This document shows positions 14,401-26,401 of a stretch of DNA of 64,000 bases, piece by piece (positions within the stretch are counted from its first letter, which is position 1; each line of letters begins with the position of its first letter). The notes below the pieces were generated by a model. That model saw nothing but the letters and a program-made list of their open reading frames with translations. It was not told the DNA's origin and made no database searches. The stretch covers positions 1-64,000 of the forward strand of contig RPFO01000413.1 in assembly GCA_009746045.1 (NCBI GenBank), read 5' to 3'. The stretch is from Mesostigma viride (Eukaryota; Streptophyta; Mesostigmatophyceae; Mesostigmatales; Mesostigmataceae). The position numbers were made by a program, and so were the translations under genes.

Positions 14401-17400
14401 GCCGGACATCCCAGTTTCCCAAACTCGCGAAGGTGAGACAGTCCATTTTCCCAAACTCACGAAGGTGGCACACTCCATTACTCCATTTCCCAAACTCTCG
14501 TAGGTGGGACACTCCATTTTCCCAAACTCACGAAGGTGGGACACTCCATTTTCCCAAACTCAGGAAGTTGGGACACCCCACATTCCCAAGCTCACGAAGC
14601 TGGGACACCCCATTTTCCCAAACTCACGTAGGTGGGACACCCCCTTTTCCCAAACTCACGTAGGTGAGAAACACTCCTTTTCCCAAACTCACGAAGGTGG
14701 GACACTCCATTTTCCAAACTCACGAAGGTGGGACACCCCATTTCCCAAACTCACAAAGCTGGGACACCCCATTTCCCCAAACTCACGTAGGTGGGACACT
14801 CCATTTTCCCAAACTCAGGAAGTTGGGACACCCCCTTTTCCCAAACTCACGTAGGTGAGACACACTCCTTTTCTTAAACTCACGAAGGTGGGACAACCCA
14901 TTTTCCCAAACTCACGTAGGTGGGACACCCCATTTTCCAAACTCACGTAGGTGGGACACTCCATTTTCCCAAACTCACGTGGGTGGGACACTCCATTTTC
15001 CCAAACTCACGAAGGTTTTACACCCAATTTTCCCAAACTCACGTAGGTGGGACACTCCATTTTCCCAAACTCACGTAGGTGGGACACTCCATTTTCCCAA
15101 ACTCACGTAGGTGGGACACTCCATTTTCCCAAACTCACGTAGGTGGGACACTCCATTTTCCCAAACTCACGTAGGTGGGACACTCCGTTTTCCCAAACTC
15201 ACGAAGGTGGAACACCCCATTTTCCCAAACTCACGTAGGTGGGACACTCCATTTTCCCAAACTCACGAAGGTGGGACACCCCATTTTCCAAACTCACGTA
15301 GGTGGGACACTCCATTTTCCCAAACTCACGTGGGTGGGACACTCCGTTTTCCCAAACTCACGAAGGTGGAACACCCCATTTTCCCAAACTCACGAATGCG
15401 GGACACCCCATTTTCCCAAACTCGCGAAGGTGAGACAGTCCATTTTCCCAAACTCACGAAGGTGGCACACTCCATTACTCCATTTCCCAAACTCTCGTAG
15501 GTGGGACACTCCATTTTCCCAAACTCACGAAGGTGGGACACTCCATTTTCCCAAACTCAGGAAGTTGGGACACCCCACATTCCCAAGCTCACGAAGCTGG
15601 GACACCCCATTTTCCCAAACTCTCGTAGGTGGGACACCCCATTTTCCCAAACTCACGTAGGTGAGAAACACTCCTTTTCCCAAACTCACGAAGTTGGGAC
15701 ACTCCATTTTCCAAACTCACGAAGGTGGGACACCCCATTTCCCACACTCACAAAGCTGGGACACCCCATTTCCCCAAACTCACGTAGGTGGGACACTCCA
15801 TTTTCCCAAACTCAGGAAGTTGGGACACCCCCTTTTCCCAAACTCACGTAGGTGAGACACACTCCTTTTCTTAAACTCACGAAGGTGGGACAACCCATTT
15901 TCCCAAACTCACGTAGGTGGGACACCCCATTTTCCAAACTCACGTAGGTGGGACACTCCATTTTCCCAAACTCACGTGGGTGGGACACTCCATTTTCCCA
16001 AACTCACGAAGGTTTTACACCCAATTTTCCCAAACTCACGTAGGTGGGACACTCCATTTTCCCAAACTCACGTAGGTGGGACACTCCATTTTCCCAAACT
16101 CACGTAGGTGGGACACTCCATTTTCCCAAACTCACGTAGGTGGGACACTCCATTTTCCCAAACTCACGTAGGTGGGACACTCCGTTTTCCCAAACTCACG
16201 AAGGTGGAACACCCCATTTTCCCAAACTCACGTAGGTGGGACACTCCATTTTCCCAAACTCACGTAGGTGGGACACTCCATTTTCCCAAACTCACAAAGC
16301 TGGGACACTCCATTTTCCCAAACTCACGAAGGTGGGACACCGCATTTTACCAAACTCACGTAGGTGGGACACCCCCTTTTCCCAAAATAAAGAAGGTGGG
16401 ACACCCCCTTTTCCCAAACTCACGTAGGTGGGACACTCCATTTCCCCAAACTCACGTAGGTGGGACACTCCATTTTCCCAAACTCACGTAGGTGGGACAC
16501 CCCATTTTCCCAAACTCACGTAGGTGGGACACCCCCTTTCCCCAAACTCACAAAGGTGGGACACTCCTTTTCCCAAACTCACATAGGTGGGACACTCCAT
16601 TTTCCCAAACTCACGAAGGTGGGACACCCCATTTTCCCAAACTCACGTAGGTGGGACACCCCCTTTCCCCAAACTCACGTAGGTGGGACACTCCTTTTCC
16701 CAAACTCACGTAGGTGGGACACCCCCTTTCCCCAAACTCACGTAGGTGGGACACTCCATTTTCCCAAACTCACGTAGGTGGGACACCCCATTTTCCCAAA
16801 CTCACGAAGGTTTTACACCCAATTTTCCCAAACTCACGTAGGTGGGACACTCCATTTTCCCAAACTCACGTAGGTGGGACACTCCATTTTCCCAAACTCA
16901 CGTAGGTGGGACACTCCATTTTCCCAAACTCACAAAGCTGGGACACTCCATTTTCCCAAACTCACGAAGGTGGGACACCGCATTTTCCCAAACTCACGTA
17001 GGTGGGACACCCCCTTTTCCCAAACTCACGTAGGTGGGACACCCCATTTTCCCAAACTCACGTATGTGGGACACCCCACTTTCCCAAGCTCAGGAAGCTG
17101 GGACACCCCATTTTCCCAAACTCACGAAGGTGGGACACCCCATTTTCCCAAACTCACGTAGGTGGGACACTCCATTTTCCCAAACTCACGAAGGTGGGAC
17201 ACCCCATTTTCCCAAACTCACGAAGGTGCCGGACATCCCAGTTTCCCAGCCTCGCGAAGGTGGGACACTCCGTTTTCCCAAACTCACGAAGGTGGAACAC
17301 CCCATTTTCCCAAACTCACGAATGCGGGACACCCCACTTTCCCAAGCTCAGGAAGCTGGGACACCCCATTTTCCCAAACTCACGAAGGTGGGACACCCCA

Positions 17401-18050
17401 TTTTCCCAAACTCACGTAGGTGGGACAACCCATTTTCCCAAACTCACGAAGGTGGGACACCCCATTTTCCCAAACTCACGAAGGTGCCGGACATCCCAGT
17501 TTCCCAAACTCGCGAAGGTGAGACAGTCCATTTTCCCAAACTCACGAAGGTGGCACACTCCATTACTCCATTTCCCAAACTCTCGTAGGTGGGACACTCC
17601 ATTTTCCCAAACTCACGAAGGTGGGACACTCCATTTTCCCAAACTCAGGAAGTTGGGACACCCCACATTCCCAAGCTCACGAAGCTGGGACACCCCATTT
17701 TCCCAAACTCACGTAGGTGGGACACCCCCTTTTCCCAAACTCACGTAGGTGAGAAACACTCCTTTTCCCAAACTCACGAAGGTGGGACACTCCATTTTCC
17801 AAACTCACGAAGGTGGGACACCCCATTTCCCAAACTCACAAAGCTGGGACACCCCATTTCCCCAAACTCACGTAGGTGGGACACTCCATTTTCCCAAACT
17901 CAGGAAGTTGGGACACCCCCTTTTCCCAAACTCACGTAGGTGAGACACACTCCTTTTCTTAAACTCACGAAGGTGGGACAACCCATTTTCCCAAACTCAC
18001 GTAGGTGGGACACCCCATTTTCCAAACTCACGTAGGTGGGACACTCCATT
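11419..18050. repeat. 3,085-bp higher-order repeat, two copies plus a partial third
   Basis: Every variant monomer in 11,419-14,503 reappears 3,085 bp later in 14,504-17,588, with only a handful of base differences. A partial third copy starts at 17,589. Inside the unit are a 997-bp and a 2,088-bp block, each opening with the same monomer series. Near-identity over 3 kb indicates recent unequal exchange or segmental amplification. Confidence 0.9.
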
Positions 18051-20424
18051 TTCCCAAACTCACGTGGGTGGGACACTCCGTTTTCCCAAACTCACGAAGG
18101 TGGAACACCCCATTTTCCCAAACTCACGAATGCGGGACACCCCAGTTTCCCAAACTCGCGAAGGTGAGACAGTCCATTTTCCCAAACTCACGAAGGTGGC
18201 ACACTCCATTACTCCATTTCCCAAACTCTCGTAGGTGGGACACTCCATTTTCCCAAACTCACGAAGGTGGGACACTCCATTTTCCCAAACTCAGGAAGTT
18301 GGGACACCCCACATTCCCAAGCTCACGAAGCTGGGACACCCCATTTTCCCAAACTCACGTAGGTGGGACACCCCCTTTTCCCAAACTCACGTAGGTGAGA
18401 AACACTCCTTTTCCCAAACTCACGAAGGTGGGACACTCCATTTTCCAAACTCACGAAGGTGGGACACCCCATTTCCCAAACTCACAAAGCTGGGACACCC
18501 CATTTCCCCAAACTCACGTAGGTGGGACACTCCATTTTCCCAAACTCAGGAAGTTGGGACACCCCTTTTCCCAAACTCACGTAGGTGAGACACACTCCTT
18601 TTCTTAAACTCACGAAGGTGGGACAACCCATTTTCCCAAACTCACGTAGGTGGGACACCCCATTTTCCAAACTCACGTAGGTGGGACACTCCATTTTCCC
18701 AAACTCACGTGGGTGGGACACCCCATTTTCCCAAACTCACGAAGGTTTTACACCCAATTTTCCCAAACTCACGTAGGTGGGACACTCCATTTTCCCAAAC
18801 TCACGTAGGTGGGACACTCCATTTTCCCAAACTCACGTAGGTGGGACACTCCGTTTTCCCAAACTCACAAAGCTGGGACACTCCATTTTCCCAAACTCAC
18901 GAAGGTGGGACACCGCATTTTCCCAAACTCACGTAGGTGGGACACTCCATTTTCCCAAACTAACGAAGGTGGGACACCCCCTTTTCCCAAAATAAAGAAG
19001 GTGGGACACCCCCTTTTCCCAAACTCACGTAGGTGGGACACTCCATTTCCCCAAACTCACGTAGGTGGGACACTCCATTTTCCCAAACTCACGTAGGTGG
19101 GACACCCCATTTTCCCAAACTCACGTAGGTGGGACACCCCCTTTCCCCAAACTCACAAAGGTGGGACACTCCTTTTCCCAAACTCACGAAGGTGGGACAC
19201 TCCATTTTCCCAAACTCACGAAGGTGGGACACCCCATTTTCCCAAACCCACGTAGGTGGGACACCCCCTTTCCCCAAACTCACGTAGGTGGGACACTCCT
19301 TTTCCCAAACTCACGTAGGTGGGACACCCCCTTTCCCCAAACTCACGTAGGTGGGACACTCCGTTTTCCCAAACTCACGTAGGTGGGACACCCCATTTTC
19401 CCAAACTCACGTAGGTGGGACACTCCTTTTCCCAAACTCAGGAAGGTGGGACACCCCATTTTCCCAAACTCACGTAGGTGGGACACCCCCTTTTCCCAAA
19501 CTCACGTAGGTGGGACACCCCATTTTCCCAAACTCACATATGTGGGACACCCCACTTTCCCAAGCTCAGGAAGCTGGGACACCCCATTTTCCCAAACTCA
19601 CGTAGGTGCGACACACTCCTTTTCCCAAACTCACGTAGGTGCGACACCCCATTTTCCCAAACTCACGAAGGTGGGACACCCCATTTTCCCAAACTCACGT
19701 AGGTGGGACACTCCATTTTCCCAAACTCACGAAGGTGGGACACCCCATTTTCCCAAACTCACGTAGGTGGGACACTCCATTTTCCCAAACTCACGTAGGT
19801 GGGACACCCCATTTTCCCAAACTCACATATGTGGGACACCCCACTTTCCCAAGCTCAGGAAGCTGGGACACCCCATTTTCCCAAACTCACGTAGGTGCGA
19901 CACACTCCTTTTCCCAAAGTCACGTAGGTGCGACACCCCCTTTTCCCAAACTCACGTAGGTGAGACACACTCCTTTTCCCAAACTCACGTAGGTGCGACA
20001 CCCCATTTTCCCAAACTCACGAAGGTGGGACACCCCATTTCCCCAAACTCACGTAGGTGGGACACTCCATTTTCCCAAACTCACGAAGGTGGGACACCCC
20101 ATTTTCCCAAACTCACGAAGGTGCCGGACATCCCAGTTTCCCAGCCTCGCGAAGGTGGGACACTCCGTTTTCCCAAACTCACGAAGGTGGAACACCCCAT
20201 TTTCCCAAACTCACGAATGCGGGACACCCCATTTTCCCAAACTCGCGAAGGTGGGACAGTCCATTTTCCCAAACTCACGAAGGTGGCACACTCCATTACT
20301 CCATTTCCCAAACTCTCGAAGGTGGGACACTCCATTTTCCCAAACTCACGAAGGTGGGACACTCCATACTCAATGTATATATACTACAGTAATAACGGGT
20401 GCTAGTTCTATGAAGTGTGTAGAA

Positions 20425-20658
20425 TTAGCCCCAAGCAGGACACCGTACAATATTTGCTATGTACATGTGTATGCTGGGCGACCTGCAATAGACACTGCCT
20501 GACGGGCATAAGACATACCCTAATTTCAGGGTCCTCAGCGTGGTAGAAGAAGTCAGCGATTCTGGGATAGTGCCCGTCACGTTGATTAGACTGAGATTCG
20601 GAGCCAACGTGAAAACACAGCCAACAGAGGAAAGGGACGCACACTGACGCAAAGTCAA
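20425..20658 (-). pseudogene. Leucine-rich-repeat-like fragment
   Basis: This minus-strand open frame (77 codons) contains a segment spaced like a plant-type LRR: NLSLINVTGTIPESL followed by a short linker and LRTLKL. The G-x-IP-x-x-L signature and leucine spacing fit one repeat, with a possible second only partly kept. No flanking LRRs, signal peptide, kinase or TIR domain is visible, and the frame sits directly beside the satellite boundary. It could be one exon or a decayed scrap of an LRR protein, or a chance resemblance. I cannot assign a function. Confidence 0.3.
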
Positions 20659-20752
20659 AGAAAGTCAAAGATGCATGATCAATGATATGTTGTGAAGCAT
20701 TGTCGCGTTGCGTGGACGGGGCTGGCGACATCGCGGCTTGACGCGACCAAGA

Positions 20753-20872
20753 AACTAGTTCCCGCGAAAACCTTCCAACGCAATCTGCAGATCTGCCAAA
20801 AACTCAGGCCGATTTTCGGTTATGAGTTGAACTCGTGCCCTAAAATCGGCTCGAGGACGGTTTAGGGGTTCA
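20753..20872. mobile_element. piggyBac-like element end (diverged)
   Basis: This segment matches 34,366-34,489 in order: CTAGTT, CCCGCGAAAACCTTCC, CAGATC, an AACTCGTG block, AAAATCGGC, CGAGGACGGTT and a final AGGGGTT. The same ending, AAAATCGGCC...AGGGGTTAA, closes the TTAA-flanked element at 32,549. I read it as the terminus of a related piggyBac-type element whose TTAA has decayed to TTCA. Confidence 0.45.
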
Positions 20873-20942
20873 ATTGAAGCGGCGGACTTAGTAGCCATGG
20901 GCCAGATGCATGCTCTGTATGTAGGCGCTGAGAGCACGTGCA

Positions 20943-21144
20943 GTTAGGTTAATATTGTGCGGAAACCTTTTGCCACTCGGCTTCTAAGGTTCCGCACACT
21001 ATAACCAGCGATAACCACTCGCTGGTACACTCAAGTTCATGCCGGCATGAACTTGAGTGTACCAGCGAGTGGTTATCGCTGGTAATAGTGTGCGGAACCT
21101 TAGAAGCCGAGTGGCAAAAGGTTTCCGCACAATATTAACCTAAC
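20943..21144. mobile_element. 202-bp palindromic foldback MITE with 6-bp TSD
   Basis: Two 101-bp arms meet at GCC|GGC (centre 21,043/21,044) with no spacer and a single mismatch (21,004 against its partner). The outer ends are GTTAGGTTAATATTG and its complement. CGTGCA directly precedes the left end (20,937-20,942) and recurs at 21,146-21,151, one base beyond the right end, giving a 6-bp target duplication. It has no coding capacity. The transcript would fold into a perfect hairpin, so a small-RNA source is an alternative role. Confidence 0.85.
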
Positions 21145-21310
21145 TCGTGCAACGGCAAAATATGTTGTGCTTATCCTTCGAATTTGAGCAAAATTCCAAC
21201 ACTCCTGTTGCCACAACAGTCTGAAGTGGGTCAACGGTACCATCAGTGTTTTTGCTAACGGGCCGTTTTCGGCAATCTACGGTAATTACCGAAGCCCTTC
21301 CGGGCCTTTC

Positions 21311-21441
21311 GGTAAGCCCCCCCCGGCCGTTCGGTAAGCCCTTTGTTTACCGGTAAGCCCCCCCGGCCGTTCGGTAAGCCCTTGGGTTTATCGGTATGTA
21401 AGCCCCCCCCCTGTCGACCGGTAAGCCCTTGCGTAATTGCC
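21311..21441. repeat. ~41-bp minisatellite, three copies
   Basis: Units start at 21,311, 21,352 and 21,393. Each begins GGTAAGCCC, runs through a C tract and GGCCGTTC (degenerate in the third), and ends with a second GGTAAGCCCTT and a short variable tail. The third copy is diverged. The related short motif GGTAATTACCGAAGCCC lies just upstream at 21,281. Confidence 0.75.
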
Positions 21442-23263
21442 GGGAACGCCGTCATCAACCGGCCACCAGGAACCTATACGTGTCGGCCGGGGGTTACTAC
21501 ATGCAGTATTTAAAAAAAAATTATATATCCATGAAAGTAATTTCATATCACATGCCCATAATGAATTATCCCTGCATACGACATTTACCTGTGTGTTTGC
21601 CTTTGCTGCGATGCTAAGACATCCCCACTGGAACTCGGAAAAGAAATGTAGACCCCGCAAGACCGTGGCTTTTCTGATGCCCGATGTTAGACATCCAGGG
21701 CATGATATCTCGTGACCGACTCCCTGATGATCGCTACAACATACCTTTTTAACCCGTAGAGGATAACACGCGTAAAGCTCAATGCATTGTTGTGGGAAAA
21801 ATCATAGACAAAGGCTTTCGTCGTCATGGCTGGGCAGTGGTTGAGCTTGCAAAGAATATATATTAAAAATATATATAAAAGAATATATATACTCACGTAC
21901 GGTTGTTGACCAAGAGCCGAGACTTGACAGTCAAGAGCCTTGGCGCGGGCCTTTTGGGGGCAGGCAATCTAAAATATATGATACGATGTACTAGCTGCTC
22001 GACGTTTCAGATTCACTATGTACCTTGTACACTACCAGTATATAACTCAACTACAACTACTAGTTGACAGGCAAGTTGTTTCTTTTGCCTCCCACCCAAC
22101 CCCCATGCACCCTGCCAAATGGGGGTATAGAGCAGGGACGCAGCTGCGACCGGTGGGCGAGTCCTGCTATGCCCCGTAGTGTGCTCACCCTATTTAGTAG
22201 CATACAGATGGCCGTGTGTCATTTGATAGACAATTAGTCTGTGTTATTCCACCGGTCATACAGAGCTAGCACACATAAATTGTAGTAATACATAAGCTTG
22301 ACGTTTTGTGGTGATGCATGCAATGCAAATCAAAGCCATAAATGGATATAGCACTTACTTTGCCAAATAAACATCAGTCAAAGCTGGCAAAGAAACATCC
22401 GGAAGAGTGCCTGAAATGGCTGCTTCAGGAGTGTCGATGTACCTGCAAAAGTAAAGAGGGCAAATACAGATATGCCATGAGCCATGTGCATATATATTTA
22501 ACAATATTGTTCATCAATAAAAAATAATCAGTCCCTGACATTCCATGCACAGGATGTAGACTAAAAAGAGAAATGTGGAAGTCCAAGCAAACCAAAGGAC
22601 TGACGAAGGTCAGACACACACACTGTCATCACAATTTTCCGGCTTTTTCTAGCAAAAACTTCATATCACTAGCTTGCTGAAACCTGTTGACCCCAGATTT
22701 TGGGCCCAAGTGAGCACACATATGGTCGTGCGTATGTACCCCCCAAAATCCGGAGTCAACGAATCATCCCTTCACGGTTAACTGTGACGTACAGAACCAT
22801 AAGGAATGCAGTTTTTTTTCCTATGGAGAAGGGTGTAAACAAATGCTATTCCAGAGACATGGAAACTTGCCCAAACACTGAACTGTGATGCATGAACATG
22901 ATTACATTGACAGTACTCGTTTTACAAGACCAGTCACCGGACATGTTGTCCTTGGTTTTACTCAACCTTAGTAATTGTTTAATAAAATTCTGTGGCTGAA
23001 GCGACCCCCCTGGCGATCGCCGCTTTTAGGACGCTGCGTTATCACCTTGCAATTACATTTGATGCCATTGAGCATAATAATGGATACCAGACGCACTTCA
23101 CGCGGTCAGCTTCCTACACGTATCGTCCGCTTGTTTTAATCAGAAAGGCTTCCTTACAGGCCATGCTGATGCCATCTGAGCCCTGGTCACCCAGCCCGAG
23201 TGGTGGTGCAGGGCCTATGTATGCAAGCTCTCCACAATATGCGAAAAACTGTGAACTAACTGG
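21442..23263. other. No gene recognised
   Basis: Unique-looking, mixed-composition sequence. It contains an AT-rich patch of alternating TATA near 21,855-21,890 and the small hairpin element at 22,686-22,760. The short open frames do not resemble a known family. The stretch 22,992-23,263 runs in the same direction as the RNase H remnant that follows and may be unrecognisable upstream retroelement sequence. Confidence 0.5.
22686..22760. repeat. 75-bp hairpin element
   Basis: GTTGACCCCAGATTTTGGG at the left end is complementary, at 17 of 19 positions, to the right end CCCAAAATCCGGAGTCAAC. The ends enclose about 36 bp. The size and terminal inversion fit a very small MITE or a foldback remnant. 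No clear target duplication is seen. Confidence 0.5.
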
Positions 23264-23728
23264 TTGAATTGGAACGGATCGCGACACCCAGTTTTTGAGA
23301 AGAAGTTCCTAGGATTAGTGTGGGCCTGTCACAAATGGCAACATTTATTGTTCAAAGGGGGGCCAGTTCTCTGTGGAGAGTCATGCCAGGACTTCATTAA
23401 TTATCAGGTAGACAGCGTCACGTGGGTCCCAATAAAGAAACCTTCGACCCCTACACACAACGAGGAGGGAGGGCACCCAAGCATCTCTCACTGCCGCACG
23501 AGGCCAGCAGGCCACAGAGGGCTCAGACTCTCCGCATCATGGTGCGGACCTAATGCCAGGAATGCACTGGGGGAAACCTCCATTATTCTTCCCACTGATC
23601 ATAAGCCTTTGATCCATGCGTTGAATCAGAGTAAGTTGAGCGACAGAATGGCCAACTGGGTGCAGTTCTTCGGGGGGCGGGGGGGGGGGGGGGGGGGGGG
23701 GGGGGTGTTAGATCTTAATTCTGGGTGA
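23264..23728 (+). pseudogene. Ty3/Gypsy RNase H remnant
   Basis: Two blocks of a Gypsy RNase H domain survive in one frame. The first is EKKFLGLVWACHKWQHLLF, equivalent to the family's E-x-E-x-LA-x-V motif region with the catalytic-Glu helix. The second is TDHKPLIHALNQSKLSDRM followed by ANW. In intact proteins these blocks are separated by only a few residues; here about 75 unrelated codons intervene, so the domain carries an in-frame insertion. The frame then runs into a G27 tract and ends. RT and integrase are not recognisable nearby. This is a decayed fragment unrelated in position to the chromovirus at the right end of the window. Confidence 0.6.
23672..23705. repeat. Poly-G tract
   Basis: Six G, one C, then 27 consecutive G. 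Similar runs lie at 32,694-32,713, 32,944-32,966 and about 47,891-47,909. Lengths in such runs are unreliable in assemblies. Confidence 0.9.
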
Positions 23729-25780
23729 CTCTTGCGAATCAAAGGGCAACTCCCAGCTGACACGGCATGGATTGGCGGTTCGGAAAAAAACATTACTGAT
23801 ATTGCGTCACTATCGTCTATTAAAGCCGGCAAACTGGCGGAATACATTGCTGACCTAGGAGCTGCACTGTTAAGTAAATGTCCAACAAAACGCGGGGAAA
23901 GGCTGCGGTAGGGCCAGGCTATAAAGAAACGGCTCGCTCTGGCAAGCAGCATAACTTTGCAAACTCATAGGCGCAGTGTGAGAAACCCCGGGAGGTCCTG
24001 CAGGTGATCGACATCCATGGCTAACACGCCATTTTTGGTGGCGTATCAGATGTTCGACGTGCTGCCATCGTTCGCGCGTCAGCTGACTGACGTACGTATG
24101 CCGAAACCCCTTACTAGAAACACTGATCTATGTAGTGATGAAACCTTACATATGGCGAATATACACATGCGGCGCCTTATTGTGCACAGTTGGTTGTTTT
24201 GTATATTGCCTGGACACAAAAAGATAATTTCAATCTTAGTGAAAGCCTTGGTGGCTTTTATGAACTTGGCCCACTGAGACTAGTATTGGTAGCATAATTA
24301 ATTTGAAGGGTTTTTTTATCTTCCCTTTGACTTTGGGATGGCATTCCTAACAATCACATTTGCAAGATAGCCAGCTATTGCTCCAGTTTTCAACTAACCC
24401 GTAAACCGTGTCAACTTTGTCCTAAAATTGGACTGAGTTGCACATCTTTGCACATACGCTTGTTTATGGTCCCAAAATATTTTCAGGCTACCCCTTGCTG
24501 CCAAGCATGCATTTGTGTTGAACTTCTTTAGGGACATGCCATTGGTCCCATATCTACGAGTTTTGGGCGCTATAAATAGTACCAAGCCCATGCAGGGGGG
24601 TACGGAAAAACGGGGTTTTAGACATACATCATGCAATATGGACCACTTATACAAATCAGTTGGCCCTGACAACTTAAAGGCACTCTGTTTATATCATAGG
24701 CATGCCATCACCTCATCCACAACATGGCATGCTACATACAGAACTGCACAAGCTAGCTATGTAGCGAAAAGCCCAAAACAGCTCAGCCTATCTTTAGGAC
24801 CCAGTTTTGGGGGGAAGGTTTGCTAGTGCTAACTACATGTACCGTACATGTTTCCTATTCCAAAGTGGCACGAAACATGATAGCTGGCCACACATGCATC
24901 CTCCATGTACTAGTAACCCCGTCCTGATAAAAAAAAAATAATGTATGTTGTTTTATCAGCTGTCAGTCAGTCAGCCACCGAACAGAAATCGTCGTCGCCA
25001 CAGTTTTTTCAGGTATATTCCCGGCTGAGACGGGTTGTTTGACAGTGGCAGAACCAAGCGTTTTCTAGGGTCTGGCAGCACGGCAAATTATGATTGTACC
25101 TGCGGCTTTCATTGGTGAATACATGTTCCTGTAACTGTCAGTTTCTCGGCACGAGTTATGTAGATTCCGACGTTGCGACCGTTCCGTTCAAACTCCAGCG
25201 CTGCGCGCTGCGAGCCGCGTCCGTTGTGTGCAACGGATTGCGAGGGGAACGTGCGCTCACAAAGTCGCAATGCAGAAGTGAAGGACTTGGCACGTATGTC
25301 GCAGCTATGGGCTAGGGGGAGGTTGACATAATTATGGCGCTGGGAGTGGCTCAACGCCATGCAGGGGTATCATGTGACCTTTGAAGTTATCATGGAAACG
25401 GATTTGTGAGAGGAAGGTGTACACATTTACGGAATGTCGTAGTTGTTGTGGCGTCTTCGAATATATGTCGGTAAGGGAATTGGGAATGGAGGGAGATACG
25501 CTGGAGTACTGTCTAGATTCCATCCTGTTCCCTGTTGAGAGTTCGAGTACTGAAGGCTGTTATAGTCACTCTAACCAGGTAAGCAAGCAGTCCTTGTTAA
25601 CGGCCAGTAAACTTATGGTGACTTCACACTCGTTTTGCATACGCACTCATTTTGCATACGAAACCCGCTTGCTGTAAGAAAATATTTGACAGTATAGATC
25701 ATACGTTGTTTTCATGATCCTTTTTGTAGGAGATAGCCATATCTAGACAGCTAACACGTCGTACATAACCCTACCTATTT
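23729..25780. other. No gene recognised
   Basis: Mixed-composition sequence without a recognisable coding region, RNA gene or clear repeat. Short open frames occur on both strands but none shows a conserved motif. It is probably decayed intergenic or transposon sequence. Confidence 0.5.
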
Positions 25781-25781
25781 T

Positions 25782-25806
25782 TAGGACTGAGTTGAACTCA
25801 GTCCTA
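25782..25806. repeat. AGGACTGAG palindrome
   Basis: Arms TAGGACTGAGTT and its exact complement are separated by one base. A third half-copy follows at 25,813-25,824. The same palindrome, with an AAAAA or TTTTT centre, marks the ends of the Z repeats at 40,627-40,653 and 41,637-41,662. Confidence 0.8.
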
Positions 25807-25964
25807 AATTTAATAGGACTGAGTTTTTGGGTTTCGTAGAAAATTCGCCCCGGTCAGAGTGTTTGACAACAAAAATTCTCTCAAAATTTATTCAAATACT
25901 ACGTGAGAAGACCTTTCTTGGACATATTTTTGCGATTTTTTTGGATTTTGTTTGGGCGGCTAAA

Positions 25965-26399
25965 TGTGCGGTCAAAGTACAGGTGGTAAGGGTACTTTTT
26001 CACGCGAAACGTGAGTTCCGGAAATGCACGACCTAGCCATGGTGGCTTGCTCCCATGCATGCACTTAACGTTTGCGGACGATTTAGCTGGTCAAACTGAC
26101 ATTCAGCAACTAATTGTTTATCATCCCTAAAGTGGTAGGTCTTATAACATAATTCAAAATGCACATTCTACCAAAAATGAAAACGCGCGTCTTGACCCCC
26201 CTGACTTTGATGGCAGTTATATATGGCCTACCCTGCATATATGTGAGGTTGTGATATACCAACCCGAAGGGCAACTCATGGACATGCTTGGCCCCCAAGG
26301 ACAGCCATTGGATATGGGTAGGTTGGATGGCATCTGGTTTGCAAAATTGTGAAGATCCAGCCAATTTATCGGCAGGATCTCGGCCCATTTAGGGGTTAA
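25965..26399. mobile_element. TTAA-ended piggyBac-type element fragment
   Basis: The stretch 26,089-26,399 is a ~90% identical inverted copy of 30,849-31,168, and 25,965-26,075 is a weaker inverted copy of 32,236-32,345. Together they represent a copy of the element at 30,849-32,549 lacking the ~1-kb insertion found there. The right end reads CATTTAGGGG followed by TTAA (26,396-26,399), as expected for a piggyBac-type terminus. The left end is not identifiable. Confidence 0.65.
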
Positions 26400-26401
26400 A
26401 A

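Larger units (their letters stand above)
1..20367. repeat. 32-bp satellite array (~630 monomers)
   Basis: The whole stretch is a head-to-tail array of a 32-bp unit, GTGGGACACTCCATTTTCCC followed by AAACTCACGTAG, with base variants. Common variants are CACGAAG for CACGTAG, CACCCCATT for CACTCCATT, AAGCTCAGGAAGCTGGG, and a rarer divergent form with GCCGGACATCCCAG. The array stops abruptly inside a monomer at about 20,367, where AT-rich unique sequence starts. Because 32 is not a multiple of 3, three monomers (96 bp) make one reading-frame cycle, and the only frequent stop is the TAG in CGTAGG. Long open frames on both strands are therefore expected by chance and I do not call them genes. Each monomer holds a 5-bp inverted repeat (TGGGA...TCCCA). 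No telomeric repeat is visible at the left edge. The role is unknown; subtelomeric, pericentromeric or heterochromatic satellite are all possible. Confidence 0.98.

Noticed and set aside
1-20367. Dozens of open frames up to 263 codons with repeated SIFPNSRRWDTPFSQ-like peptides on both strands
   Set aside because: They are translations of a 32-bp satellite in all frames. Starts and stops depend only on the GTAG/GAAG variant, and both strands are equally open.
1-20367. CRISPR-like array of ~32-bp repeats
   Set aside because: The repeats are contiguous with no unique spacers, and the context is eukaryotic.
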